Notes under the pieces: model-generated | What the model saw: the letters and a program-made list of their open reading frames with translations, nothing else | Told to the model about the DNA's origin: nothing | The model's database searches: none | Assembly (NCBI GenBank): GCA_947683625.1 | Contig: CANTUR010000039.1 | Span: forward strand, 7,936,001 to 8,000,000 | Direction of reading: 5' to 3' | DNA length: 64,000 nt | DNA from: Mallotus nudiflorus | Taxonomy: Eukaryota; Streptophyta; Magnoliopsida; Malpighiales; Euphorbiaceae | Position numbers and translations under genes: made by a program | In this document: positions 1 to 11,425 of the stretch, one piece after another | Position numbering within the stretch: the first letter of the stretch is position 1 | Layout of the letters: each line of letters starts with the position of its first letter

Positions 1-484
1 TTAATTTTTAAGAAAAGGCTTTATAAGCATAAGCTCTTAAATTTATCTAAAGAATTTGAGAACTAAGAAAATGATTTTTCAAAGATTGATTTATCAAATG
101 AAAAAAATTATAATTCTTTAAATGAGGAACTTAAGAAGGCTAATGATGAAAATCAAAAGCTTTCTAGAGAATTATTGGAGTTAGAAAAATTTCATTTCTA
201 CATTCAAAAAGGGAACCTTATCCTCATCATTATCACATATGGAACCTTATCCTCATCATCATCACATATAAAATTTGTTAAAGCTACAAGTGATTCCTCC
301 ACTTTTACTTCTAAACCTATTGAGACTCAAGCTCTCAAAGCTAAAAAGTCTTAAACAACTAGAGTCAATGTTAAGTCTCATAAGAATCAATAATTCTTGA
401 CTTAAAGGTGTAAGGCACAAGCCAAAAGATCCCAATCGAAGCATGCTTACATTACACTAAAAGAAATTTTCATAAGAAATTTCC
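1..484 (+). pseudogene. Sirevirus-type Ty1/copia gag fragment (plus strand)
   Basis: A degenerate reading frame begins outside the window. It carries a charged, leucine-rich stretch (NEELKKANDENQKLSRELLE at about 118-180) typical of the coiled-coil part of Sirevirus gag, followed by a Ser/Thr/Lys-rich linker. Several in-frame stops (for example near 64, 352 and 392) show that it is dead. Homology stops at about 484, where sequence in the opposite orientation begins. The probable continuation of the same gag is at 15004, past the inserted minus-strand material. That joining is inference, because no clean target duplication was found. Confidence 0.5.
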
Positions 485-784
485 ATATGCTAAAGTGAGT
501 AAAGCATATTAAATATCACTTAATGATAATAAATATATAGTTTTTCCCCCTTTTTGGCATTCTATTTATAATTTAAGCATAATTTTATCATTCAAAAAGC
601 TAAGTTTCTCTCCCCCTTTGTCAAAGTGAAAAAGGGAGGTAACTAAAAGAGTAAGATACTAAGTAAAAAATAAATAAAACTAAATGAACAATAAGGATAG
701 TAATTAAAAAATAATTGAACAAAAATTATGCCTATAAATACCCAATGAGAAATTAAATAAAGAGTTAATTATGGAAAGTGAAAC
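485..784 (-). other. 3' untranslated remnant of a minus-strand Sirevirus
   Basis: Read on the minus strand, this stretch contains two purine runs, one at about 609-625 (tttgacaaagggggagag) and one at about 543-560 (gccaaaaagggggaaaaa). They resemble the polypurine tracts before Sirevirus 3' LTRs; the same arrangement is seen at 42571-42800. No LTR follows on the left, so the 3' LTR of this element has been lost. It is probably the distal end of the element whose gag, primer site and 5' LTR are at 11722-15003. Confidence 0.4.
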
Positions 785-789
785 ATGTG
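785..789. repeat. Target-site duplication ATGTG (left copy)
   Basis: The five bases ATGTG immediately precede the LTR terminus at 790 and are repeated exactly at 11421-11425, directly after the other LTR. This fixes both ends of the Athila-type element. Confidence 0.85.
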
Positions 790-2199
790 TGATGTGAGTC
801 AAGTTAAACCCTAGTCTCCAAGACTAAGTAAAGAGCAAGTAGGGTGTCCAACTCTAGGGAATTTGGAGTAATTTTTATATTAACTTAATAAATACTTGGA
901 GGGATAGGAAAATGATATTATGATAGTATTGAATTGTTCTAACTAACTTAAAGTCACTAAATTTCTAACTACTATAATTAATTTAAATATACTAATAATA
1001 ATTTTAAGCAATGTATGCTAGAACTACAATTCAAAATTAATCAAGAACTAAAAAAGTTAATAAATATATAAAAATGGATGTAATGATTGGAGAATATAGC
1101 CAATGATCCTTAAAAGCTCTTATTGTCAATTAGGGGTGTTTTTACTTAAAGTCCATAAACACTCTCTTGATTTAGCAGAGACAAACAAAAACTAATAAGT
1201 TCTATGCCAATTCTTAATCCCCTTAAAGCGAATTTCTTATGTCTAACTACTTTTCTAACCTTTAAATAATTTCAATTACATTTCCACTAAAATACCCCAA
1301 CTCTCATTGTGAACATTTAATTAATAAGTTACATATGATGATTAAGAATACATAACACAATTAAAAACTCAAATGAAATTAGATCAACCATGAATTGTAA
1401 AAGATAAAAGGTAGTTCATAGATTAATTCATCATTGTAATTCTACAAGCAAAGACTCAGCCAAAATACATAGCATTCAAAATCAAAGAACAACAAGGAAG
1501 AATTTTAAACATCAAGTAATAAAAATAGAGAAAAGAGAAAATGATAGTGTTGATAAAATCGTTAATGCTCTTGAAGAAGTTACTTGATTTGTAGTAGGTC
1601 CTCTTAATATCTTCCTTTAATCCTTTGATATGTATTTGAACTTTAAGCACTTCAAATTTTTTTTAAATAATAAAACTAATAAAGATACTAATATGTCTCA
1701 TGCTTAAACTAAGTGTTTTTTTTCCATCCCTAAAATAGAGGAAAATTTATGTATTTATAGGATTCTCATCATCCTAGTTTATGCCCTTTTTGAATGGATG
1801 TAAATGGGAAAAGGTGCCTTGAAGGTGTGTAAAGGATGAGTCGGCACCACTGTGCTAAGTTAGGCTTGACTTGACACACTAGTTTTCTATCATGACTTGG
1901 CACCACTGTGCCGAGTCAGCACGGTCTTCTGCCTTTAATATATAGTTTGTGATGACTCGACACACTCCTCTTGTTGCTTCTTTTTACTTTCCTAGCACCA
2001 TTCTTCATTATAAAGTGTCCAAATACACTTCCATGCATGGATTAAACATATGAAAACCTACAAAACATAAAATTAATATAAGGACAACATAAACAAAAGA
2101 AATAAAAATAATAATACATAATCAAACAAACTTAAAGAACAACTAAAGAAAAATATATCATAACTACCCTAAAGAACTATGCTATTTTGCATTATAACA
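790..2199 (-). repeat. 3' LTR of the minus-strand Athila element
   Basis: This 1410-bp LTR has, on the minus strand, termini TGTTATAATGC...CACATCA. It matches 10917-11420 in two blocks, roughly 790-1045 and 1951-2199. The middle of about 906 bp (about 1045-1950) has no counterpart in the other LTR. It contains an inverted repeat around the motif GGCACCACTGTGCC. Confidence 0.85.
1894..1917. other. Hairpin-forming inverted repeat in the LTR
   Basis: GACTTGGCAC and GTGCCGAGTC pair over 10 positions (one G-T) around a 4-base loop CACT. A weaker copy of the motif is at 1839-1861, and related GACTYGGCAC motifs recur at about 4946-5062 inside the same element. Confidence 0.6.
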
Positions 2200-2200
2200 A

Positions 2201-2218
2201 ATTCCCACACACTTAGAC
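2201..2218 (-). promoter_or_regulatory. Polypurine tract of the minus-strand Athila element
   Basis: On the minus strand the sequence AAGTGTGTGGGAATTTG directly precedes the 3' LTR, whose first bases TGTTATAATG start at 2199. The GTGTGGG(G)AATTT form is that of the Athila-type plus-strand primer and matches the one at 34923-34940. Confidence 0.7.
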
Positions 2219-3299
2219 CTTGCTTGCCCTCAAGTAAGAGGTAAAGATCTAAGTAGGAAAATAACAAAAATATTTTATCTTCTCTAAAATAGATGTAGCT
2301 ATCCAAATAAGTCACCTCAAACAAGAAATAAATTTTAAGAAAAAGGTAGTTAATAACTAAACTGCCAATGCTTAATAATGATAGAGAAAATAAATTTTGT
2401 AGCATAATCAATAAGTTTAATAATTTATCTCAAATTATTAAAAAAAATCAAAGAATATAAAGTTAAAGTGCTAACTAAGCTTTCTAACCATAATGTTCAT
2501 TCATTAAACTTAGGATCTCTAAAAACTAAAATAGTCGTGGGACAAGGATTAAACACATGCATTAACCAACAATTCTTATGGAGTTTTAGACACATTAATT
2601 TTTTTTAGCCTAATTGTATTCTTTTCGAATGAGTGTAATTAAGAAGCATACTCAGTTACACACAACTTACTCGAAATGCATCAACTTGTAACGTCTTACA
2701 TTCTTTCCGAATAAGTGTAATTGAGGAGCATACTCACTTACACATAACTTACTCAAAATGAATCACATTAGGAAGAATAAATTCTCTCTCTCTCCCTCTA
2801 TTTATTTTATATAGATATATTTTTTTGTATGTCCTCATCCATTATTAAAAAGCTAGTTACATGTATTATGACTATAGTTTCCCTAAGGCTACTTCAATCC
2901 TTAAAAACTAAGCTTAAAACCTTACCATCCTAGCTTTAAGCATAATTAGAAAGTTGACTAAACATGCTCCAGATTTTAGAAATAATAATAAAAGATAAAA
3001 AGAAAGACTTAAAACTTATGCTAAATTAAACTTTAAAATTCTACCAACTAAGCATAAGAAGATAATTACTAATACAGCATAAAGATAAAACCTTAATCAT
3101 AATCAAGATGAACTTAGAAAAGAAAATACTTATGAATGTGTAGAAGATAAAATTATGCAAAATAAAGCATAGGTGACACATAATAATAAAGCATAAGCGA
3201 AAAAAATAAACTTTCACATAATTAAATAATAATTACTATAATTCCTTTCCCCACACTTAAAAATGCACATTGTCCGTAATGTGACACCAAAATAGAAAG
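2219..3299. other. Non-coding internal region of the Athila element
   Basis: No recognisable gene is seen in either strand. The stretch contains a direct repeat of 64 bp (2620-2683 and 2702-2765, about 85 percent alike by eye) and a CTCTCT microsatellite at about 2783-2796. It lies between the Athila third ORF and the polypurine tract. Confidence 0.5.
2620..2765. repeat. 64-bp direct repeat, two units
   Basis: Units 2620-2683 and 2702-2765 begin TCTTTtCGAAT/TCTTTcCGAAT and end AATGcATCA/AATGaATCA. They are separated by 18 bp. Confidence 0.7.
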
Positions 3300-4408
3300 G
3301 AAGGTAAAGAAATAATCCCCTAATCATTCAAAGGAGTTAGCAGAGGAGACTCGATGGTGTAACCATAATGGGCAAAATATTGATTTAACTTGTACTCCAT
3401 TTTGCGTTGGCGGTGATCAAGTTACTGGTTCTGAGTCTCCATTGTTGTTTGCAACTGGTGTTGCATCTCTTTTCGATTTTCTAGGATTTGTTCCTAAATA
3501 TGAGATTGTGCACTTGAAGAGCCACCAACACCACCTTACATAGGAAAATTTATAAGAGGTACATCACCATAAGGTTCATCGTTGGGAGAGTGCTCAAGCT
3601 CAACATATTCCTCCTCTTTTTACATTTACTCTACTTGAGGAGGATATTCCAAACCTCTCCAACATTATTCAGACCTTGCCAAAATCAAATTGAAGGAAGT
3701 ATTTATAACTTCACCTCTCACAAATGCTTGCCTAGTAAAATAAGAGCACTCAACAACATAGTCAAAATCATCCAAAAATTAATAATGATTGTAATAACAT
3801 GAACATGTGTGAGTAGGGTGTAGAGACTCTATTAAATTCATACTTGTGGAAAATAACACAGGCAAGAACTTTGTGCAATAACTAGAATTTTAAATCTTTA
3901 ATGAACGTAGCCTTACCCTTCTTAGGTTAAAAAGGAGTTTGTAAGTCAGTCAAAAAGGTCTAGAATTCATTTACTCTAAAAGATTCAAAGGGATCACACA
4001 AACCACCCTTTTTAAAGCTAAACACATGTTGCATAAAAGAATAAGTAAGTTGGTGTTGTTTTGTTAGCTATCTGAATTCTAAAATGTGGGAATCATGTGA
4101 ATTAACATCCAATGACGTATAGAATTTTATAATCAACTCAACATAAGTATATGTTCTTACATTGAAACAAACTTTTTAAGTCCACAAGTAGTCAATAATT
4201 AATTAAAATTATCATGCATGCCAACATCATTAAGAAGAGATGATGGAATATACTTATAACCAATGATTTCCCTAAACTTAAGAGTAGTAAATCTTGCACC
4301 TTCCTCATGTGTAAATATGGGGAACTTAGCCTTATAGGTGGGTGCCAAATCCTCCTCTTCCTGTTCTTTTTATGGCCTTTTAGATGTAGAACTCTTAGTC
4401 TTACCCAT
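3300..4408 (-). pseudogene. Athila-type third ORF (ATHILA ORF-1/env-position protein), decayed
   Basis: The minus strand opens at 4408 with MGKTKSSTSKRP, hits a stop, and then reads on in frame through an acidic stretch and PTYKAKFPIFTHEEGARF, FREIIGYKYIPSSLLNDVGM and so on to a stop near 4200. Weaker homology continues to about 3300. This is the module found downstream of integrase in Athila elements (ATHILA ORF-1 type); its function is unknown. Four related modules in this window, at 30694, 32819, 38491 and about 44270(-), share the pattern R-x-I-x3-[KR]-Y-x5-L-x2-[IVLM]-G. Premature stops and frameshifts mean no product is expected. Confidence 0.55.
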
Positions 4409-5424
4409 TTGTAAAAATGATGAAGAGAAAATGGTAAAAAGTTGGCCATGGTGTAGAGAAGAAAAGAAAAATAAATGGAGAAATAAAGAAAAAGAAAAAG
4501 AAAATAAAAAGAGAAAGAGAATAGAGGAACCAATTATGTAGAAAGGAAATGGAAAGAAGAAGTTGAATAAGGAAAATGTAAGAAGTTGAAAAGATATTAA
4601 ATAAGAAATGAAACTTAATAAATAAAGAGAAGAGAAGATAAATAGAGAAGGGAATAAGAAATGTATGGGTTGTATATGGGTGGAGTGTGAGAATAGAGAA
4701 AGGCGTAAGAAGAGAATAAAGAAAATTGAGTCAAATGTGTTATAAGTAGTTATGTAGACTAGGGTGAAGGAAAGGTTGAAAGGTCATGACCTTTCTTGGA
4801 AAAGAACACGACTTTTCAGTTTTTGTCATAGTTTTGGAAATTTGTTATGGCAAAAAGATAAAAGAAAAAGATGAGGAAATATGTATGCATGTATATATAT
4901 ATATATATGTATATAATTTTTTTTTTAAGGATGAGGATGGCACAAGTCGGTACCATTGTGATGACTTAACATCATGGCTTGCTGGAATGAGTCGTAACGA
5001 AGGGATGACTTGGCACATTTGGGTTCACTAGAACGAGTCGTCACCAAGGGATAACTCGGCACACCACACACACACACACACACATATATAATAAAATAAA
5101 GAGAAAAAAATTATTATAAATAAAATAAAATTAAAGAAAAATGGTATGTATGTGTGCTTTGTAAGGAAAACTCTATGCAAATAAACTACAAAAACATCAA
5201 AGGTAATCATATTTTATAAAAGATAAATATAAGAAAAGATTAACTTAAATTTTAATAAGTACAATAAGAGAACTATTAGTAATACTATAAACACTACTAA
5301 TATAAAAATGTGGTTCAAATAAATGCAAAGATAATAAAATGACATAAAATATTAAAATAAATGAAATGTGTAAATATTACCATGCTATATTTAATGGTCT
5401 ATAGCTGGACCTTACCTTTGCCAA
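4409..5424. other. Non-coding spacer with microsatellites
   Basis: This is AT-rich spacer between the integrase and the third ORF of the Athila element. It holds a purine-rich stretch (4410-4720), an AT run at about 4890-4909, GACTYGGCAC motifs at about 4946-5062 and a (CA)10 tract at 5065-5084. No gene was recognised. Confidence 0.5.
5065..5084. repeat. (CA)10 microsatellite
   Basis: Ten uninterrupted CA units are followed by a short TA run. Confidence 0.9.
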
Positions 5425-6610
5425 TTATGGTGTTAAGAAAGAGATCGACCTTACACAATCAATTGCTTCACCAATCAAATAGGGTTTGAGATGATGGTCA
5501 TTAACTTTAAAAACTTCCCATTTGTCATTAGCAGTTTCAATTGCTCCATAAGGATGAACCTTGATAACCTTGAAAGGACCCAACCATCTTGACTTCAACC
5601 TTCCTAGAAACAATTTTAATCTTGAATTATAAAGTAGAACAAGCTCTCCCTTATGAAATTCCTTCTTAGATAAATGGTTATCATGCCACAACTTAGTATG
5701 ATCCTTACACAATTTTTCATTTTCATAAGCATTCATTCTTAATTCATCTAATTCATTAAGATGAAGTAGCCTCTTCCTATATAGCTTCTTCAATCAAAAT
5801 TCAAAGCTATTATTGCCCAATATGCCTTATGCTCAAGTTCAATCGGCAAGTGATAGGACTTTCCATAAATTAATTGGTAAGGAGTAAGGTCAATTAGGTT
5901 ATCCTATATGCCCATAAAGCACCATCTAGCTTTAATGCCCAATCCTTCCTTGAAGAAGACACCATTTTTTCAAGAATCCACTTGATCTCTGTATTACTCA
6001 CTTTAACTTACCCACTTGTTTGTGGGTGATATAGGGTGGCAACCCTATATGTTACCCCATACTTCTTCAAAAGAGCTTTTATTACTTGATTGAAAAAGTG
6101 TGAACTTCCATCACTAATCAATGCTCTAGGAGTACCAAACCTTGGAAAAATTATTTTCTTAAGCAACTTTTTAACAACCTTTGCATCATTAGTAATGGTT
6201 ATTATTGCTTCCACCCACTTTGACACATAGTCAACCATAACCAAAATATACTTATAGCCTAAAGAACTAGGAAATTGACCCATGAAATCTATGCCCCAAA
6301 AATCAAAAAGCTCAACTTCAAGAAATCATTTTAAAGACATCTCATGTTTCCTAGAAATATTACCCATTTTTTGACATCTATCACATGTAAGCACAAATTC
6401 TATAGCATCCCTAAATAAAGTAGGCCACCAAAAACTAGATTGAAGTACCTTAGATGCTATTTTTTGTACACCAAAATGTCCACCAACATTTAAGGAGTGA
6501 CAATGTCTAAAAACATCTTGAACTTTATCTTGAGGAATGCACTGCTTAATCAAACCATTTGCAAATCTCTTGTAAAGAAATGGCTCCTCCCAATAGTAGA
6601 ATTTGCTATC
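5425..6610 (-). pseudogene. Athila integrase, decayed
   Basis: On the minus strand the region holds the HHCC zinc-binding end (H-C-H-S-L-N...C-D-R-C-Q-K at 6326-6553), the catalytic core (VMVDYVSKWVEA, ISDGSSHFFN and YHPQTSG at 6008-6283) and the C-terminal part (KSRWLGPFKVIKVHPYGAIE at 5425-5793). Integrase joins the reverse-transcribed DNA to host DNA. Stops or frameshifts separate the three parts at about 6300 and 5800-6000. The domain order and the GPF(K)V motif near the C terminus fit Ty3/gypsy. Confidence 0.8.
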
Positions 6611-7158
6611 ATGTAAGAATTTCTTCCTTTATTGATAATCCATCCCATAAGAAAGAACACCACTTATAAGATAATTGGCCATATTTATGAACCATGGAAG
6701 TTCCTTGGATGCCAAAATAAGTAGATGTTCACCATGGAATGTCTCATTAATTGGCACAACATCATCATGTTTCTTTAACCCCTCTTGATCTAGCCTTAAT
6801 ATATGATCTGTAACAAGGTTCTCACTTCCTTTCTTATCTCTCACTTCCCAATCAAACTCTTGAAGCATTAAAATCCACCTAAGGAGCTTAGGTTTTGCAT
6901 CCTTCTTACTTAGAAGATACTTAAGGGCAACATGGTCTAAATACAAAATCACCTTTTGCCCCACAATATATGCTCTAAACATGTCAAATGCATAAACAAT
7001 AGCAAGCAACTCCTTCTTCATAGTGGTATAGTTGATTTAAGCATCTTCAAGTAGTTTGCTAATATAGTAAATCACATATGGCTTGCCTTCTTTCCTTGAA
7101 CCCAAACAACCCCCATTTTAAAGTTACTTGCATCACACATAATTTCAAATGGTTGCTC
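6611..7158 (-). pseudogene. Athila RNase H domain, decayed
   Basis: The minus-strand reading frame at 6629-7021 contains MKKELLAIVYAFDMFRAYIV, VILYLDHVALKYLLSKKDAK and EVRDKKGSENLVTDH, the usual end of gypsy RNase H and the connection to integrase. The upstream part (D-A-S motif region, about 7022-7158) is frameshifted. RNase H would remove the RNA template during reverse transcription. Confidence 0.75.
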
Positions 7159-8240
7159 CTAATTAGGTGGTTGCAAAACATGTGCTAAAATAAGAGCTAT
7201 CTTTAAAGTTTTAAATGTATCAACACATGCTTCATCAAACTCAAAATTAACATCCTTTACAAGTAATTTACATAATGGCTTTGTTATTTTGGAAAAGTCC
7301 TTAATGAATCTTCTATAAAAACCTGCATGACTAAGGAAGCTTCTTATATCTTTAACACACTTTGGGGGTGACAGATTAGCAATCACTTCTATCTTTTCTC
7401 TATCAACTTTAATACCTCTTCTTGAGACTGAGTGTCTAAGAACGATTCTTTCTTGTGCCATGAAATGACATTTTTCCCAATTCAAGACCAATCCATATTG
7501 GATACACCTATCAAGAACATTAGAGAGATTGTCTAAACAATGAGAAAAATCAATACCATATACACTAAAGTCATCTATAAAAACCTCTACACAATCATCT
7601 AGTAAATCATAGAATATTGGAAACATGCATCTTTGAAAAGTTATAGGAGCATTGAATAAACCAAAAGGTATATGCCTAAAAGTAAAAGTACCATACGGAA
7701 ATGTAAAAGTAGTTTCAACTTAGTCCTCAGGATGAATAGGAATTTGATAAAAACCGTTGAGTCCATTTAAGTAACAAAAATAAGAAAAATTAGTTCGTCT
7801 CTTAAGAACTTGGTTAACAATAATAGAAAATGATCCTTTCTAGTTGCTTTATTTAACTTCCTATAGTTGATAAACATATGCCATCCCGTGGTAGTTTTGG
7901 TAGGTATTAAATCATTAGACTCATTTTTAACAACAGTTAAGCCTCTCTTCTTTGGAATAATTTGAATTGGGCTCACATATTTACTATCACTAATAGAGTA
8001 TATAATTCTATTATCAAGCAACTTAGTTACCTCCTATCTCACCACCTCCTTGAGAGTGGGATTTATCCACCTTTGCTCTTTAATAAAAGGCTTGGCATTA
8101 TCCTTTAAAAGGATTCTAAGCATACACACATTGGTGCTAATACCCTTCAAATCATTTATAGAATAACTAATGACACTTTTATGACTAAGTAATACATCAA
8201 ATAAAGTGACAACATTATTACTAGGCAAAGATGAATTCAC
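7159..8240 (-). pseudogene. Athila reverse transcriptase, decayed
   Basis: The frames at 8034-8240, 7767-8021 and 7159-7626 together give the RT fingers and palm: PFIKEQRWINPTLKEVV, FINYRKLNKATRKDHF and the catalytic VFIDDFSVYG box, followed by the thumb (FLSHAGFYRRFIKDFSKITK). At least two frame breaks (about 8030 and 7630-7770) inactivate it. Domain order and motifs fit Ty3/gypsy Athila. Confidence 0.8.
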
Positions 8241-9120
8241 AATAAAAGGAAATTTAAAGTTAGAGTTAAGAAATACATATATTAGATTTAATGGTAAAGG
8301 CTTGAGCTATAGCTTAACTTCTTCAATTGGTGAAGTAGATTTTGGATCATCATCCCTCTATAAATTTTCAAACCCTGAAGTCCTAAGAGGAAAATATAGA
8401 GTTGCTTCCAAGAATTGTACATTAGCTTCTTGCATCATGTATGGCTCAATAGAGTCTTACCTTAGACATTCATGTATCACTTCATCGATGCATTCATTAA
8501 TAATATCAAAAGAGTTAATTCTATTTGCCACTTCCATTGGTGTAGACTTCATCATCTTGAACACATAAAATCTTGTATGCTTATTGTCCACTTCCAATAT
8601 AAATTTCCCTCTTTTCATATTAATGATTGCTCCCATTGTCATAACAAATGGTCTCCTAAACAAGATTAGGATTTCAAGATCTTCCTTTATGTCCAATACA
8701 ACAAAATAAGCTAGTGTTACAAATTTCCCCATTTTAGTTGGTACACTTTCAAGAATGCCAAGTGGATAAGTAATATATTTGTCTGCCATAGAAAGACTCA
8801 TATTTGTAGGCTTAAGTTCTTCTAAATCAACCCTTTTATAAATAGAGTAAGGTATAAGGCTAACACTAGCACCAATATCACATAAAGCTTTATCAAAATG
8901 AGCACCTCCAATTACACAAGGAACCATAAAGCAACCGGGATCCTTAAGCTTTGGTGGGGATTTAGAATACATAGCTTTAGATTCTTTAACAAGAGAAACT
9001 AACCCATAGTCTTCAAGCTTGCTCTTATGGTTAATGATATCCTTTAGAAATTTACCCCATATTAGCATGTCTCTAATGGCATCCATGAATGGTATGGTAA
9101 TAGTGATTTCCTTAAGATAA
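8241..9120 (-). pseudogene. Athila aspartic protease region
   Basis: The minus-strand frame 9086-8457 (209 residues open) contains the protease active site as ALCDIGASVSLIPYSIYKRV (D-I-G-A rather than the usual D-T/S-G-A) and the downstream FVMTMGAIINMKRGKFILEV segment. The protease would cut the Gag-Pol polyprotein. This is the longest undamaged piece of the element. Confidence 0.75.
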
Positions 9121-10616
9121 TTAAGGAATTTTCCAAATTATTTATCCAAGCTACACTTTATGAACCTTGGAGGAGAAGGCAGTGTTTTAAAATCCACCTT
9201 AGGTTAATCATCCTTGGGTGATATGGCATCCCCCTTTTTACCCTTCTTTACACCCTTAACATCATCTTTACTACTAACATCCACATCTTTATTTCCCTTA
9301 CTAGCTTCAATTTCTACCTTATCACTATCATCAACCACTCTCTTATTCTTACTAGTAACCTTTTTAATCTCCTTACCACTCCTCAAAGTAATTGCTTGGT
9401 AAGTCTCATTTAGTGCAAACTTTGGTTGGCTAGGAAGCTTCCTTAAAGGTTTAGTGTTGCAGGAAGAGGCTTATTGGGCAATTTAGGTTTTAAGGATGCA
9501 GTTATGAGTAGCAAGTTGTTAAATTTTAGAGCTAAGTTGCTTAAACTGCTCCTCATTTTGTTTATTGATGGTCATTTATTGGTTGACAAATTGTTCCATA
9601 AGAGTTTCAAGGTTGGACTTATGTTAGGTAGGATTGAAGGCTGGTTGTTTCATGAGAAATCCTAGTGGGTTTTATGTTTTGGTGTTTGGGTTAAATAGGG
9701 GGTTCAATTATGAGGATGGACCTGACCAAGAGAATCTAGGGTGGTTTCTCTATTAAGGGTTATAAGTGTTGGAGTCTAGCCCTATTATCTGATTAAAAGC
9801 TCCTTGCACATAGCTCACATCCTTATTAGAACTCATATTACATTGAGAACAAGAATGAGATCCTTTATAAAACTCGCAAACAATATTAGCACTTTCTACA
9901 TGATTAATTTAAGATTTACTTACTAGCTTAGTGAGAGCATCTATCTTTGCATTCAATAGATGAATGGTGTTGAGTTCCAAAACTCCTTTTGCTTTTGCCA
10001 TTGTTCTTTCATCACCTATGTACCTTTAAGATTCAAGTTCTTTAAGCAAAGTAACAACTTCTTTAGCCATTTTATCCATCCACTTCCCACCAGAAATTGC
10101 ATTAACAATGTTCCTATTCTCATCATCTAGCCTATTATAGAAAATTTGAGGAATCATCCAATATGGCAAACCATGATGTGGGCATTGGCTTTAAAGTTCT
10201 TTGAATCTATCCCAAGCTGCATAAGTCATCTCACTTGCATTTTGCTTACAAGTTGTGATCTTATTGTGAAACTTGGCTATCTTATGTGGTGGAAAATATT
10301 TATGGAGAAATGCTTGCTTTAATAGGTCCTATGTTGTGATTGTTTCACTTAGCAAACTAGCAAGCCAAATTTTTGTTTTATCTTTGATTGAAAATGGGAA
10401 AAATCTAAGCCTTATTGCATCATCTTTCACATTATTTACCTTGAAAGTTGCACACCCATTAAGGAAGGCCAAAATGTAAGCATAAGGGTCCTCTCTTTGT
10501 AAACCTCCAAACTAATTATTCTACACCATTTGAATAATGTTGGGCTTAATTTTAAGGTTATTATTAGCAATGGTTGGAGCCACAATCCCTCCAAAACTAC
10601 TCGTTATGTTGGCCAT
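9121..10616 (-). pseudogene. Athila gag, decayed
   Basis: Minus-strand reading starts at an ATG at 10616 (MANITSSFGG) about 280 nt after the primer site. It shows the retrotransposon gag pattern: RLRFFPFSIKDKTKIWL, FPPHKIAKFHNKI and AAWDRFKELQSQCPHHGLP between about 10500 and 10150. A lysine-rich tail (MRSGKEIKKVTSKNKR, 9204-9386) leads into the protease. Several in-frame stops are present. Gag would form the virus-like particle in the cytoplasm. Confidence 0.7.
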
Positions 10617-10893
10617 GGAAAAATCGCCTAACGTTGTTCTTTCCAGTTCAGCTATATTATTCAATTCTTATTGATTCACTCTTCTATGTCTTTGTTCCCT
10701 ATGTAAATCACATAAAGTTAACTCAATTTCAGGATCAAAGTAAAGAGTATTACCATTAACACTTCTAGTAAGCATCATTAAGAATGAAATCAAAATTAAT
10801 AATTGCAAATCAATAAATAATAATTTATAAAAAAAATATAAAAATAAGGCCTAAAATAACCTTTCTATACCCTAAAAAAATTACTAAAAAAAT

Positions 10894-10911
10894 TCCCTAA
10901 CAATGATGCCA
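10894..10911 (-). promoter_or_regulatory. Primer binding site, tRNA-Asp type, decayed
   Basis: The minus strand reads TGGCATCATTGTTAGGGA, 5 bases from the 5' LTR end. It matches the complement of the plant tRNA-Asp 3' end (TGGCGCCGTTGCCGGGGA, from general knowledge) at 12 of 18 positions. All six mismatches are G-to-A or C-to-T transitions. Confidence 0.65.
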
Positions 10912-10916
10912 AAATT

Positions 10917-11420
10917 TGATACAAGTCAAATAGAACCTTAGTCTCCAAGACTAAGTAAAGAGTAAGTAGGGTGTCGAACTCTAGGGAATTTGGAGTAAAT
11001 TTTATATTAATTAGATAAATACTCAGATGGATAGGCAAATGATATTAAGATAGTATTGAATTGTTCTAACTAACTTAAAGTTACTAAATTACTAGCTACT
11101 CTAATTAATTTAAATATACTAATAATAATTTTAAGAAATGGATGTTAGAACTACAATTCAGAATTAATTAAGAGTCAACACACTCCTCTTGTTGCTTTTT
11201 TTTTTTACTTTCCTTACACCATTCTTCATTATAAAGTATCCAAATGCACTTCCATGCATGGATTAAACATAAGAAAACCTATAAAACATAAAATTAATAT
11301 AAGGACAACATAAACCAAAGAAATAAAAATAACAATACAAAATCAAATTAACTCAAATAAAAAATAAAGAAAAATAGATCATAATTACACTAAAGAACTA
11401 TACTATTTTGCATTACAACA
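10917..11420 (-). repeat. 5' LTR of the minus-strand Athila element, internally deleted
   Basis: This 504-bp LTR has minus-strand termini TGTTGTAATGC...TTGTATCA. It is the counterpart of 790-2199, but about 906 bp are missing at a junction near 11167. Since both LTRs are made identical at insertion, the deletion came after insertion. It removes most of the region that would hold the promoter. Confidence 0.85.
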
Positions 11421-11425
11421 ATGTG
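11421..11425. repeat. Target-site duplication ATGTG (right copy)
   Basis: Exact repeat of 785-789. Confidence 0.85.

Larger units (their letters stand above)
790..11420 (-). mobile_element. Athila-type Ty3/gypsy retrotransposon, minus strand, both LTRs present
   Basis: In minus-strand order the element has a 5' LTR (11420-10917), a tRNA-Asp-type primer site (10911-10894), gag, protease, RT, RNase H, integrase, an Athila-type third ORF (4408 to about 3300), a polypurine tract (about 2218-2201) and a 3' LTR (2199-790). A 5-bp duplication ATGTG flanks it. Total length is 10.6 kb. The order PR-RT-RH-IN is that of Ty3/gypsy, and the ORF downstream of integrase is characteristic of Athila. All reading frames contain stops or frameshifts, so it is non-autonomous. 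It lies inside the minus-strand Sirevirus remnant, so it is the younger insertion there. Confidence 0.88.
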
